DNA of 48,147 nucleotides from Actinomycetes bacterium (GCA_014190155.1 BJFY01000009.1:1-48147); one strand, 5' to 3'; counted from the stretch's first letter, positions 1-8,561 are shown. Notes: a model not told the origin generated them from the sequence alone. Translations and numbers: made by a program.

Positions 1-136
1 AGCAACTGTTAAAACTTTCTCGAAGAAAGATGGCCACGTTTGGTTACTTCCAGCAAACGAAAACTACTCACCGATACCTGGAGATGCCGCCGAAATCCTT
101 GGCAAAGTAACAGCGGTGCTTCGATCAATTCGTTAA
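1..136 (+). CDS. lexA: LexA repressor, C-terminal end (partial)
   Basis: Reading from base 2 gives 44 residues ending at TAA 134-136. They match the end of the LexA/S24 peptidase fold: an ATVK motif, whose lysine aligns with the catalytic lysine of the Ser-Lys dyad (E. coli Lys156), then the [12 protein letters not shown] and [10 protein letters not shown] strands. LexA represses SOS genes and self-cleaves when bound to RecA filaments. The start, the DNA-binding domain and the catalytic serine lie outside the window. The gene converges on the cupin gene at 202. In actinobacteria lexA usually lies near hflX, so the transporter block 202-3850 sits between two conserved neighbours. A perfect LexA-type box upstream of recA at 10259-10270 agrees with this identity. 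Confidence 0.9.
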   Translation, partial: ATVKTFSKKDGHVWLLPANENYSPIPGDAAEILGKVTAVLRSIR

Positions 137-156
137 CCTATTGACTGCCTTAAATC

Positions 157-179
157 GTCGATTAATTTATTTTATCGAC
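157..179. terminator. Weak inverted repeat between convergent lexA and cupin genes
   Basis: GTCGAT at 157-162 pairs with ATCGAC at 174-179 around an AT-rich loop, midway between the two converging stop codons. No strong T-tract follows on either strand, so this is at best a weak bidirectional terminator. Confidence 0.3.
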
Positions 180-201
180 AAATTTGAATAAACTCTGTTT
201 T

Positions 202-558
202 CTAATTTCTGTAAATGTCGTCCCCGTCTGCGAAAGCGGGTCCATTAAACACGATATAACTGCCCTTACCTACTAAAAAGTAGCTATCGCCGATATTTAT
301 ATACACCAAATCGCCAGTTTTTGCCTTAAATTCATCATTTGAATTTATAGTAAATTCAAAAATTCCATTAATAATAAAATATACCCTGCAACTTACTTCC
401 GTTTTCAATTCTTGATGTTTGCCGTCAATTTCAACTAGCGTTGCACTCAAATTCGAACTATCCCTCTCCCTCGTAATTAAACGCTTAAATCTTAGGGAGT
501 TTTCTGGTTCGATGATCCAATTAAGGATTTCTTCATTTACTTTTCTGGAAACTCCCAC
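202..558 (-). CDS. Small cupin-fold protein without metal-binding histidines
   Basis: This 118-residue protein starts at GTG 556-558, with an AGGGG Shine-Dalgarno 7 bases upstream. Residues about 55-110 have single-domain cupin character: short beta strands, a YFIINGIFEF strand pair, then a TGDLVYI turn and a closing SYIVF strand. The usual first cupin motif (HxH...E) is absent and the matching stretch has no histidine, so a metal-dependent enzyme is unlikely. It is the last gene of a minus-strand set (ATPase, two permeases, binding protein, cupin), 78 bases after the binding-protein gene, with a long hairpin between them. Ligand sensing or a modest catalytic role tied to the transported compound is possible. 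The precise function is unknown. Confidence 0.65.
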   Translation of the reverse strand: MGVSRKVNEEILNWIIEPENSLRFKRLITRERDSSNLSATLVEIDGKHQELKTEVSCRVYFIINGIFEFTINSNDEFKAKTGDLVYINIGDSYFLVGKGSYIVFNGPAFADGDDIYRN

Positions 559-577
559 AGCGATACCCCTAAATATA

Positions 578-630
578 GATTGAAAATAACTACCTTAAAT
601 CTTATTTAAATTCAAGGTAGTTATTCAATC
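578..630 (-). promoter_or_regulatory. Long intergenic hairpin between binding-protein and cupin genes
   Basis: Positions 578-596 and 614-630 are inverted repeats giving a stem of about 17 bp with one bulged A and a 17-base loop. The loop region itself contains a second palindrome (TTAAAT CTT ATTTAA). No clear T-tract follows in the direction of transcription, so a pure intrinsic terminator is less likely than an mRNA-stabilising or partial-termination element after the binding-protein gene. Confidence 0.7.
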
Positions 631-636
631 TAACAA

Positions 637-1560
637 TTATGAATTTGCATATGCCGATTTGACTGAAAAGGACTGTAGGCCAAGTTTTCGAGCATCATTA
701 CCTACATAACTGTCCCAAAGGCCTGCGAGATTGTTGTGGGATGTTTCATATCTTAACCAAGTATCAACATAATGCTTCATCCGATAATCACCTGCGGGCA
801 TGAAAAAACTATTTTCGTCGACGAATACTGGTGCGGCCTTAAAAACAGTCGTTCCTGGATAAGCTTTAGTAGCTCCTGCCACTTCAAACTCACCAACTAA
901 CATTGCATTAGAACGACCTGCGCCGACATCAGCTAGCGCCGCTTGGTTTTCTAATCGCTTCAATTTTGCTTTTGGATACAACAAAGCAGCTGCAGATTCT
1001 TGCGATGAACCTACGACTACAGCAATTGTGACTTTTGCACTATTTAACTCCGAAAGACTTTTAATTGCAAAACCTTTCTTAAGAAGAACAACATTTGACT
1101 CAACAAATGCTGGTGCACCTGAAAATAAAACTTTCTGCGCTCTGGCAGGTTTAATTGTTGCCGCTATTCCTGACATATCAAATTTGCCAGCTGCTTGGGC
1201 TGCAAATAGTTCTCCAAATGGAATTTCAACCCACACGGGAGCTGCTCCTAATGAAGCCGCGAGTTTATTTGCTAAATCTATAATGTAGCCTGTGGGAGTT
1301 CCGTTAGCGGTTTTATACTGCAGTGGTGCAAAGCCTAGATCAACTCCAAAACTGATTTTTTTTGTATCAATTGCTTTGTCCAAAATAGAATCATAACTTG
1401 TTGCATTTGCTCCAGCTTTGTCTATGGCAGTTACTGCCTTCGCTGGATGGCTAATGGCAGAGAGCGCTCCGGCTCCAAGCACTAGACCTGCTCCTCTAAT
1501 TAGATTACGGCGATTAGGCATACTGTTTTCAACGCTAGAATTTTCTCTTTTCACGTCCAT
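637..1560 (-). CDS. ABC transporter substrate-binding protein, family 3, Tat-type signal
   Basis: I place the start at ATG 1558-1560, giving 307 residues, because GGAGGAG lies 6 bases upstream; an in-frame TTG two codons earlier has no such support. Residues 14-42 form a twin-arginine-like signal (NRRNLIRG at 16-23, a hydrophobic stretch, then an AKA cleavage-type site). The mature part has the SBP_bac_3 pattern: a FGVDLGFAPLQY opening strand, a GYIIDLANKLAASLG helix, the KPARAQKVLFS segment with the arginine that usually binds the ligand carboxylate, and a mid-domain crossover near VAVVVGSS. This family delivers polar amino acids or relatives to a HisM/GlnP-type importer. The ligand cannot be read from sequence. 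Hydroxyproline or proline is worth testing because a catabolic cluster for hydroxyproline lies 6.5 kb away. Confidence 0.88.
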   Translation of the reverse strand: MDVKRENSSVENSMPNRRNLIRGAGLVLGAGALSAISHPAKAVTAIDKAGANATSYDSILDKAIDTKKISFGVDLGFAPLQYKTANGTPTGYIIDLANKLAASLGAAPVWVEIPFGELFAAQAAGKFDMSGIAATIKPARAQKVLFSGAPAFVESNVVLLKKGFAIKSLSELNSAKVTIAVVVGSSQESAAALLYPKAKLKRLENQAALADVGAGRSNAMLVGEFEVAGATKAYPGTTVFKAAPVFVDENSFFMPAGDYRMKHYVDTWLRYETSHNNLAGLWDSYVGNDARKLGLQSFSVKSAYANS

Positions 1561-1585
1561 ACACAACTCCTCCAGTTTTAGTCCT

Positions 1586-1604
1586 CCAACTAGGTGTTAG
1601 TTGG
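1586..1604 (-). promoter_or_regulatory. Hairpin upstream of binding-protein gene
   Basis: CCAACTA (1586-1592) and TAGTTGG (1598-1604) form a perfect 7-bp stem with a 5-base loop. It lies in the 157-base gap between the second permease and the binding protein, just before the ribosome-binding site at about 1567-1573. Such a hairpin could block 3'-5' decay of the permease message or tune binding-protein translation. The rest of the gap holds no recognisable gene. Confidence 0.45.
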
Positions 1605-1717
1605 GAGAGTCCCAAATGATTAGTATTACTTGATGGATGGGACATTCCAGTCTTAATAATCCCACTGAGATTCGAACTAAGGCAATAGTTTGTGTGGAGA
1701 AAACTTAAAGAACCATT

Positions 1718-2404
1718 TTAATTTTGTGCGCCTTGCGTACAAAATCTCTTCTCAAGCCGATTAGTTCCTCTTGATACCAGCGCTACTGCTATTAAATATA
1801 GAAGTCCAGCGCACGTGTAAAATTCAAAAGGCTGATAATTAAGATTTGCTAATTGTTGTGATTCTCTCATTAATTCTGGAACTCCAATTATACTCAAAAT
1901 GGCCGAATCTTTGATTGCATCCACATACTGATTGCCCATCGGTGGAATAATTATTCTGAAAGCTTGTGGTAAAACGATTTCCTTAAAAACATCTTGCTTG
2001 GACATCCCAAGAGCTAGTCCAGCTTCTATCTGACCGGAATCGATCGCTAATATTCCAGATCTAAAAGTTTCAGATAGATAACCAGCATTTAATAAAGCTA
2101 AAGAAGCAACTCCAGCTAAAATTGCTGAAAGATTTATATTTACAGCAATTGCAAGTCCAAAATAAACCCAAACTAAAAGGACGTATAAAGGTACCCCTCT
2201 AAAGAACTGGGTAAATGCAAAAGCAATCCATCGATAAATCGCAACAGTTGATAGCCTCATTAGAGCAACCACTAAACCCAAAATTATAGCAAGCGCTGTA
2301 GCTAGAGTTGCAGCAAACATAGCTACAGCAAAACCTTTTAAAAGTATCTCCCAACTAGATATTACTGCTTCGAATTCAAAAAAGGATTTAGAGTTATCCG
2401 TCAA
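1718..2404 (-). CDS. Amino-acid ABC transporter permease (HisM/GlnP type), second
   Basis: This 228-residue inner-membrane permease appears to start at TTG 2402-2404, with AGGGAG 8 bases upstream; the start lies inside the preceding permease gene (11-base overlap). Hydrophobic segments lie near residues 20-50, 60-85, 88-108 and 190-212. The cytoplasmic EAA loop is clear: EAGLALGMSKQDVFKEIVLP near 130-150, the contact site for the ATPase. Length and layout match the polar amino-acid uptake family (His/Glu/Gln/Arg/opine). It pairs with the permease at 2394-3077 to form the heterodimeric channel. The substrate is unknown. Confidence 0.92.
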   Translation of the reverse strand: MTDNSKSFFEFEAVISSWEILLKGFAVAMFAATLATALAIILGLVVALMRLSTVAIYRWIAFAFTQFFRGVPLYVLLVWVYFGLAIAVNINLSAILAGVASLALLNAGYLSETFRSGILAIDSGQIEAGLALGMSKQDVFKEIVLPQAFRIIIPPMGNQYVDAIKDSAILSIIGVPELMRESQQLANLNYQPFEFYTCAGLLYLIAVALVSRGTNRLEKRFCTQGAQN

Positions 2405-3077
2405 CTTTACTTCTCCCTAATTTTCGTTCCAGAAAGTATACAAAACCCGAGATGGAAAGTGTGAGTGAGATAAAGATTATTCCCGCTAAGGAATACAACT
2501 CGAATGGAGCAAAAGTCTCTAAAGACACATATCGAGCAACATAAATCATGTCAGAAACTCCAATTACAGAAACAATAGTTGCGCCCTTCAATAAACCAAT
2601 ATAAATATTTACCATAGGAGGAATTATTATGCGGATTGCTTGTGGGTATATTATTAATATAGAAGATTGCATCTTGCTCAAACCAATCGCATAAGCCGCT
2701 TCTAATTGTCCTATAGGAACCGCAAGCAAGCCAGCACGAAAAACTTCTGCCATATAAGCGCCACCAGTAAGCCCCAATGCAAGTGCACCTGCTTGAAATT
2801 CTGTAAGAGCAAAATTAAATTTTAATGAAAAGCCATAGTAAATCCAAAAAAGCAGAACAAACAAGGGAATTGATTTAAACAGCTCAGTTATTGAAGTGGA
2901 AATTCTTACGATTAGTAAGTTAGTACTCAATTTCCCGTTGGCAAGACATATTCCTAGCAAAATTGAAAATACCATTCCTACAAGTGAGATTTGAATTGTG
3001 ATAATTAACCCTTTTAATATTTCTGGCCAATATTTTTCGATTACATTCCAGTCAAACTTATAATTACTGTTACGCAT
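2394..3077 (-). CDS. Amino-acid ABC transporter permease (HisM/GlnP type), first
   Basis: This 227-residue membrane protein starts at ATG 3075-3077, overlapping the ATPase stop by one base (TAATG), which implies translational coupling. Its hydrophobic segments and the EAAYAIGLSKMQSSILIIYP loop place it in the polar amino-acid permease family, paralogous to its downstream partner. The region is visibly richer in A and T than the flanking hflX-recA block, consistent with an accessory or transferred segment or with relaxed codon use. Confidence 0.92.
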   Translation of the reverse strand: MRNSNYKFDWNVIEKYWPEILKGLIITIQISLVGMVFSILLGICLANGKLSTNLLIVRISTSITELFKSIPLFVLLFWIYYGFSLKFNFALTEFQAGALALGLTGGAYMAEVFRAGLLAVPIGQLEAAYAIGLSKMQSSILIIYPQAIRIIIPPMVNIYIGLLKGATIVSVIGVSDMIYVARYVSLETFAPFELYSLAGIIFISLTLSISGFVYFLERKLGRSKVDG

Positions 3078-3850
3078 TATAATATTGCGGAGAGAAATGC
3101 CCTCGTTCGCGACTCTTGCGAATTCCTTATCTCATCCGGAGTCCCAACTTCGACTATTTTTCCTGAGTCCATAAATACGATTCTGTGAGCAACTTGAAAT
3201 GCAAATCCCATTTCGTGAGTAACTACCAACATGGTTATTCCTGTATTGGCAAGCCTTTTAATTTCTTCGAGAATGCCACCCACCAGCTCCGGGTCCAAAG
3301 AGGATGTAGCCTCATCAAAAAGCATTACTTTAGGTTCCAAAGCCAGTGCGCGCGCTATGGCAATCCTCTGCTTCTGTCCGCCAGAGAGTTTATCTGGATA
3401 TTGATTTATCTTGTCACCTAAACCAACTTGCTCTAATTTTTTTATTGCAATTTCACGTGCACTATTTTTTGTCATTTTTCGAACTTTAATTAATCCTAAC
3501 TCGACATTTTGTACCGCAGTTTTGTGAGGAAAGACATTAAAGTTCTGAAATACCATTCCCACGTCGCTACGCAACTCGGATAATGTTTTCTCATATTTTT
3601 TTCCTTTATAGCGCTTTCCCTCACTATTCAGGCTCCAAGAACGATTTTGAAATTTGATTTCTCCTGATTCAGAACGTGCTAAAAAGTTAAGACATCTTAA
3701 AAGCGTACTTTTGCCAGATCCGCTTGGCCCAATGATTGCTACAACTTCTCCGCGGTTCACTGTCAAATTTATATTATCTAAAACTTTATGTGACCCAAAA
3801 CTTTTGGATAAATTAATTATTTCAATATACGACTCTGTAGTTCCGTTCAT
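3077..3850 (-). CDS. Amino-acid ABC transporter ATP-binding protein
   Basis: This 257-residue ATPase drives the importer. Walker A is GPSGSGKST (41-49), the Q-loop lies in VGMVFQNFNVFPH (97-109), the signature is LSGGQ (155-159), Walker B is VMLFDE (175-180) followed by ATSSLDPE, and the H-loop histidine is in VVTHEMGFA (about 212). The FNVFPHKT and THEMGFA motifs are typical of the GlnQ/HisP/ArtP branch. It is the first gene of the minus-strand set. No Shine-Dalgarno precedes ATG 3848-3850, but a -10-like hexamer lies 7 bases upstream, so it is probably translated from a leaderless message. Confidence 0.95.
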   Translation of the reverse strand: MNGTTESYIEIINLSKSFGSHKVLDNINLTVNRGEVVAIIGPSGSGKSTLLRCLNFLARSESGEIKFQNRSWSLNSEGKRYKGKKYEKTLSELRSDVGMVFQNFNVFPHKTAVQNVELGLIKVRKMTKNSAREIAIKKLEQVGLGDKINQYPDKLSGGQKQRIAIARALALEPKVMLFDEATSSLDPELVGGILEEIKRLANTGITMLVVTHEMGFAFQVAHRIVFMDSGKIVEVGTPDEIRNSQESRTRAFLSAIL

Positions 3851-3857
3851 AAACTAT

Positions 3858-3878
3858 ATGATACTATACGGTTGTCAA
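3858..3878 (-). promoter_or_regulatory. Candidate leaderless promoter of ABC transporter operon
   Basis: On the minus strand TATCAT (3858-3863) ends 7 bases before the ATPase ATG, with a second hexamer TATAGT overlapping just upstream (3863-3868). TTGACA occurs at 3873-3878 but is too close to pair normally with either. A -10 box 6-8 bases before the start codon and no ribosome-binding site is the usual form of a leaderless actinobacterial transcript. Confidence 0.5.
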
Positions 3879-3938
3879 AAAAGTTAGAATTAAACTCGTA
3901 TTATATTTTTCTTATTCATCAGCCTTTAATCCCTACAG

Positions 3939-5399
3939 TCAATAAGTAAAGTCTTTAATTAGATTAGCTAGCGCGCCATCAACTCTTGCATGGAGCGCCG
4001 TGCCATCTGGCAAGTACTCTTCGCTAATAATTTCACCGCGATCATGAATTTGGCTAACTAAATCTCCGCGATCATATGGCAGTAAAACTCTGACTTCTTC
4101 TCGCGGCCTTGGCAGTGATGTTTCAATTGCCCGTAATAAAGTAGCGATTCCAAAACCGGTATGAACGGAGATTGCATATGCATCGGGTTCCTCGCGAAGT
4201 AACTCCATCATCACTTCAGAATCAGCGATATCAGCCTTATTTATCGCGATTATTTCGGGAATTTTGTCGCCACCAATTTCGCGGATTACTTCACGTACCG
4301 CTTTAATCTGTCCTTTTGGATCAGCGTGTGAGCCATCAACAATATGGAGTATTAAATCTGCGCCAGAAACCTCTTCTAAGGTTGATTTAAATGCATCAAT
4401 TAATTGGTGCGGTAAATGCTTAACAAATCCGACAGTATCGCTCAAGGTATAAATCCGGCCCTCGTTAGTTTCAGTCTTTCTTACCGTTGGATCAAGAGTG
4501 GCAAAGAGGGCGTTCTGTACTAATACCCCAGCATTAGTCAATCTATTTAGTAACGAAGATTTACCAGCATTTGTATATCCAGCAATCGCAACTGACGGAA
4601 TTGAGTTTCTGCGACGTTCTTGGCGTTTGGTATCACGCGAAATTTTCATCTCACCGATTTCACGATTTAGTTTTGCCATCTTGTCACGAATTCGGCGACG
4701 ATCAACTTCTATTTTGGTTTCACCAGGGCCGCGCCCACCAATGCCACCTGCTTGGCGCGAAAGTGAATCGCCCCAACCTCGTAGCCGTGGTAGTAAATAA
4801 CTCATCTGGGCTAGCTCTACTTGGGCTTTACCCTCTTTGCTCTTTGCATGTTGCGCAAAAATATCAAGAATTAACGCAGTCCGATCTACAACTTTTACTT
4901 TGACTTTATCTTCTAGATTTCGAAGTTGTGAAGGACTTAATTCACCATCACAAATTACGGTATCTGCACCTGAAGCATTAACAGCCGCTTTAAGTTCTTG
5001 AACTTTTCCTGAACCAATAAAAGTCGCCGAATCTGGTTTATCACGCCGTTGAATTAACGCTTCTAATACCGTGGATCCAGCAGTCTCAGCTAACGCTTTC
5101 AATTCGGCCATTGAATTTTCAGCATCAACGATGGTGCCTTCAGTCCATACCCCAACCAAAATAACCCGCTCTAATCGAAGTTGGCGATATTCAGCTTCAG
5201 AGATATCGGAAAGTTCGGTAGATAACCCAGCAACCCGGCGAAGCGCAGCTCGATCACTTAAGTCTTGTTGAGTTGACTCAAATTGATCGGGTTTAAATTC
5301 AGCTTGATCAAATTCGGCAGTAGCTCTTGCGTTCTCAGCCAACATCGCTTCGAACTCACCTTCATTAAAATCTTTAGCCAAGAAATGGTCCCAAATCAT
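3939..5399 (-). CDS. hflX: Ribosome-associated GTPase HflX
   Basis: This 486-residue GTPase binds the 50S subunit and splits stalled or hibernating ribosomes. An N-terminal HflX domain spans about 75-265, including the glycine-rich signature GGRGPGETKIEVDRRR (221-236). The GTPase domain shows G1 GYTNAGKSS (274-282), G3 DTVG (321-324) and G4 NKAD (387-390). The extended N-terminus (about 70 residues) is common in actinobacterial members. Its ATG 5397-5399 lies inside the end of dapF (26-base overlap), so the two are co-transcribed. It is the last gene of the recA-to-hflX run. Confidence 0.97.
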   Translation of the reverse strand: MIWDHFLAKDFNEGEFEAMLAENARATAEFDQAEFKPDQFESTQQDLSDRAALRRVAGLSTELSDISEAEYRQLRLERVILVGVWTEGTIVDAENSMAELKALAETAGSTVLEALIQRRDKPDSATFIGSGKVQELKAAVNASGADTVICDGELSPSQLRNLEDKVKVKVVDRTALILDIFAQHAKSKEGKAQVELAQMSYLLPRLRGWGDSLSRQAGGIGGRGPGETKIEVDRRRIRDKMAKLNREIGEMKISRDTKRQERRRNSIPSVAIAGYTNAGKSSLLNRLTNAGVLVQNALFATLDPTVRKTETNEGRIYTLSDTVGFVKHLPHQLIDAFKSTLEEVSGADLILHIVDGSHADPKGQIKAVREVIREIGGDKIPEIIAINKADIADSEVMMELLREEPDAYAISVHTGFGIATLLRAIETSLPRPREEVRVLLPYDRGDLVSQIHDRGEIISEEYLPDGTALHARVDGALANLIKDFTY

Positions 5400-6180
5400 G
5401 ATCTTCTAACAGCACCGCTGGCCCACTTAAGGTGGCATTTGAATGGCCATCAATCTCAACAACTAATCGGCCGCCCGGTGGGTTTATTACCCATTTAGCC
5501 GGCAAATTCAAGCCTTTTTTAATGGTTGCAGCGAGCGCGACTGCACAGGTGCCAGTGCCGCAAGAACGAGTTTCGCCGCTACCACGTTCGTGGACTCGCA
5601 TCGCAAGTTCACCATTTTCCAGAAATTGTGCGAACTCAACATTTACCCCTTCTGGGTAAGTTTCCTTTGGGCGAACTACTGGTGGATGTTTTAAATCTCC
5701 TACTTCGGAAATATCGTCGACGAAAACGACTACATGCGGATTGCCAACATTGATATTTAAACCGCTCCAAACTTTTCCATTATTTGCGGCAGTTATCTCG
5801 CCCGCTTCTTGCGCAACTTTTCCTAGGTTTACAGAGATATCTCCGCTATCTGGACAAGCTAAATACTTTGCGCCGTCTCTAGTGTTGATTGAAAATATTC
5901 CATAAGTTTGGTGGCCCCGATCTACCAAATATCGCGCCATTACTCGGATGCCATTTCCGCACATTTCAGCAATGGAGCCATCCGCATTTCGGTAATCCAT
6001 AAACCACTTATCAGCACGCTTAATAATTCGAATTAAGCCATCAGCGCCGATCCCAGTTTCGCGGTTACAGATTGCCGCAGTTTGTTTTGAAGAAATATTA
6101 TTTTCATCGTTGGGATCAAAAATCAAGACGAAGTCATTTTCGGTGCCATGTCCGTAGGTACCTATCAGCGAGTTACTCAT
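5374..6180 (-). CDS. dapF: Diaminopimelate epimerase
   Basis: DapF converts LL- to meso-diaminopimelate for lysine and peptidoglycan synthesis. I choose ATG 6178-6180 (268 residues), overlapping the end of miaA as ATGAGTAA; a TTG three codons upstream is possible but has no clear ribosome-binding site. The two active-site cysteines are visible: Cys74 in AEMCGNGIR and Cys207 in RSCGTGTCAVA, plus the N-terminal GHGTENDF motif. Length is normal. The miaA-dapF-hflX order is standard in actinobacteria. Confidence 0.96.
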   Translation of the reverse strand: MSNSLIGTYGHGTENDFVLIFDPNDENNISSKQTAAICNRETGIGADGLIRIIKRADKWFMDYRNADGSIAEMCGNGIRVMARYLVDRGHQTYGIFSINTRDGAKYLACPDSGDISVNLGKVAQEAGEITAANNGKVWSGLNINVGNPHVVVFVDDISEVGDLKHPPVVRPKETYPEGVNVEFAQFLENGELAMRVHERGSGETRSCGTGTCAVALAATIKKGLNLPAKWVINPPGGRLVVEIDGHSNATLSGPAVLLEDHDLGPFLG

Positions 6181-7087
6181 CTTCGCCAATCGTAGATGAA
6201 AGCACTCTTTCCAGCAGGCTAGTAATCGGTGCTGGATTTATCCATTGGATTCGCTCATCCCGTGAGAACCAGGTCTCTTGGCGCCGGGCATATTGCCGAG
6301 TGGTTCGTTTCGTTTCTGCCATTGCTTCAATTTCATCCATCTCGCCTTCTGCAAACTTAATAATTTGGGCATAACCCAACGCTGCTTGCGCGGTTCGCCC
6401 ATTTAATAAGCCTTCCTTAATTAAATCGCGTACTTCAGCGACTAGTCCAAGTTCCCACATTCGATCTACCCGGGCATCAATCCGCTCTTGCAGGTTTGTG
6501 CGATCGAGAGCTAGCCCAAATTGCTTTGCAAATGGGTATTTCGTACTACCTTCACGCGGCAAATTCGCGGTGTAAGGCTTTCCAGTAATTTCAATAACTT
6601 CCAGCGCACGAACAACTCGCCTGACGTTCTCTTTTGGAATTGCAAAACCTGCCGCAGGATCTAATTTGCTGAGCCGGGCATGCATGAGATCCCCGCCGAG
6701 AGTGAGCGCTTCTAGCGCAATTTTTTCGCGCACGATTGGATCAGTATCTGGAAAATTTAGATCATCTAAAATCGCTTTAATGTAAAGGCCAGTCCCGCCT
6801 ACTACCACGACTGGAATTTTTGCTTTCAGTAGCTCATCAATTTTTGCTCTGGCTAACTCTTGATACTGCGCAACCGTTGCATCTTGATTAACCGTCAAAA
6901 TATCAAGCAAATGATGCGGAATTCCATTTCGCTCGACCAAGGTTAATTTTGCAGTTCCGATGTCCATGCCCTGGTAAAGTTGCATTGAATCTGCGTTTAC
7001 AATTTCGCCATTAATTTCCTTAGCAAGCGCAACTGCTAAATCACTCTTACCGGTAGCGGTGGCGCCACAAATAACAATTAACTTCAT
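6173..7087 (-). CDS. miaA: tRNA dimethylallyltransferase
   Basis: MiaA transfers the dimethylallyl group to A37 of tRNAs that read codons starting with U. The 304-residue protein opens with the P-loop GATATGKS (8-15), followed by NADSMQLYQGMDIGTAK, which holds the catalytic aspartate and substrate contacts, and the GGTGLYIKA motif. It ends inside dapF and starts one base after the miaB stop. Its product i6A37 is the substrate of MiaB, encoded immediately upstream, so two successive steps of one modification are paired. Confidence 0.97.
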   Translation of the reverse strand: MKLIVICGATATGKSDLAVALAKEINGEIVNADSMQLYQGMDIGTAKLTLVERNGIPHHLLDILTVNQDATVAQYQELARAKIDELLKAKIPVVVVGGTGLYIKAILDDLNFPDTDPIVREKIALEALTLGGDLMHARLSKLDPAAGFAIPKENVRRVVRALEVIEITGKPYTANLPREGSTKYPFAKQFGLALDRTNLQERIDARVDRMWELGLVAEVRDLIKEGLLNGRTAQAALGYAQIIKFAEGEMDEIEAMAETKRTTRQYARRQETWFSRDERIQWINPAPITSLLERVLSSTIGEDE

Positions 7088-7088
7088 A

Positions 7089-8537
7089 TTAAAAGTTGTA
7101 CTTTGGCAAAGTAGGAATTCCCAGCATTACACCGGTGCTCTTCGCCTCTGCTACCCGCGCCTCATATGCATCGCCGCCGCGCGAACGCTTAACCTCTCTT
7201 GGTAAGCCATTAGCGGTTACAAAGAATGCCTTTGCATCACCAATCTCTACCGTTACCAGATCACCCGGACGTGGCGAATTTGCTGGGTCAATATCGAAAT
7301 GCACCAACCGGAAATCTCTAGAACGTCCACTCATCCGATCTTTGCCACCATCGCGACGACCTTCATATTCGGAGACTAAAACTTCAGCGTTCTTACCAAT
7401 AAGTTCTTGATTTACGGAGAGCGAAATTGCGCTCTGAAATTCATGCAATCTGGTGTAACGCTCGGCAACAACTGATTCCGGAACTTGGTCAGCCATTGTG
7501 GCAGCAGGTGTGCCAGGTCGTTTTGAATACTGGAATGTATAGGCAGCTAAGAACCTAGCCTGCGTGCAGATATCTAACGTTCCTTGGAAATCTGCTTCGC
7601 TCTCTCCAGGAAATCCAACAATTATGTCGGTCGTAATTGTTGCCGATGGCATTGCACTTCTAACTTTTTCGATAATTCCAAGATAACGATCGGTTCGATA
7701 TGAGCGACGCATCGCTTGCAGAATTGAGTTGGAGCCAGATTGCAACGGCATATGTAAATGTGGCATCACATTTTCGGTTTCCGCCATTGCCGCGATTACA
7801 TCATCAGTGAAATCTCGGGGATGTGGCGACATAAATCTAACTCGCGCTAATCCATCTACTTTGCCGCACTCTCTTAATAGCTTTGCAAATGCAGCGGAGT
7901 CATTAAAATCAACGCCATAAGCATTAACGTTCTGGCCTAATAGCGTAATTTCCGTGACGCCTTGATCTACTAAAGTCTGAACTTCTTTCAAAATATCACT
8001 TGCTGGCCGATCTTTTTCGCGACCGCGGAGCGCTGGCACAATGCAGAAAGTGCAAGTGTTATTGCAACCTACAGAAACTGAGACCCATGCAGAGAATGCA
8101 GAATGACGTCGAGCTGGCAACGTTGATGGGAAGTGTTCCAGCGCTTCTAATATTTCAACTTGCGACTCTTCTTCAACCCGGGCTCGTTCTAATAACATCG
8201 GTAGCGATCCCACGTTATGGGTTCCAAAAACCACATCTACATAAGGCGCTCGCTTAATAATATTTCCTTGATCTTTCTGAGCTAAGCAACCACCAACTGC
8301 AATCTGCATGCCTGGGCGAGCTTTTTTATCTGGCGCTAAGAAGCTGAGTTGACCATAAAGTTTGTTATCCGCATTTTCTCGGACTGCGCAGGTATTAAAT
8401 ACAACTAAATCTGGATCGATGCCATTTTTAGCTGGCAAATAACCAGCTGCATCTAGCGAGCCCGCAATTCGCTCAGAATCATGCACATTCATCTGGCAAC
8501 CCAGAGTTTGAATTACATAGGTACGAGGTGCGGACAT
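7089..8537 (-). CDS. miaB: tRNA-2-methylthio-N6-dimethylallyladenosine synthase
   Basis: This 482-residue radical SAM methylthiotransferase adds the ms2 group to i6A37. The N-terminal MTTase domain holds Cys14, Cys50 and Cys84 for one 4Fe-4S cluster. The radical SAM triad is Cys158, Cys162 and Cys165 (CNNTCTFC), and a TRAM RNA-binding domain forms the C-terminus (about 380-450). The sequence [11 protein letters not shown] after the triad is typical of MiaB rather than RimO, whose paralogue is at 18618. Start ATG 8535-8537 lies 24 bases after recX. Confidence 0.96.
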   Translation of the reverse strand: MSAPRTYVIQTLGCQMNVHDSERIAGSLDAAGYLPAKNGIDPDLVVFNTCAVRENADNKLYGQLSFLAPDKKARPGMQIAVGGCLAQKDQGNIIKRAPYVDVVFGTHNVGSLPMLLERARVEEESQVEILEALEHFPSTLPARRHSAFSAWVSVSVGCNNTCTFCIVPALRGREKDRPASDILKEVQTLVDQGVTEITLLGQNVNAYGVDFNDSAAFAKLLRECGKVDGLARVRFMSPHPRDFTDDVIAAMAETENVMPHLHMPLQSGSNSILQAMRRSYRTDRYLGIIEKVRSAMPSATITTDIIVGFPGESEADFQGTLDICTQARFLAAYTFQYSKRPGTPAATMADQVPESVVAERYTRLHEFQSAISLSVNQELIGKNAEVLVSEYEGRRDGGKDRMSGRSRDFRLVHFDIDPANSPRPGDLVTVEIGDAKAFFVTANGLPREVKRSRGGDAYEARVAEAKSTGVMLGIPTLPKYNF

Positions 8538-8561
8538 AGCCGCAATCTTATTGGTAGTGCG

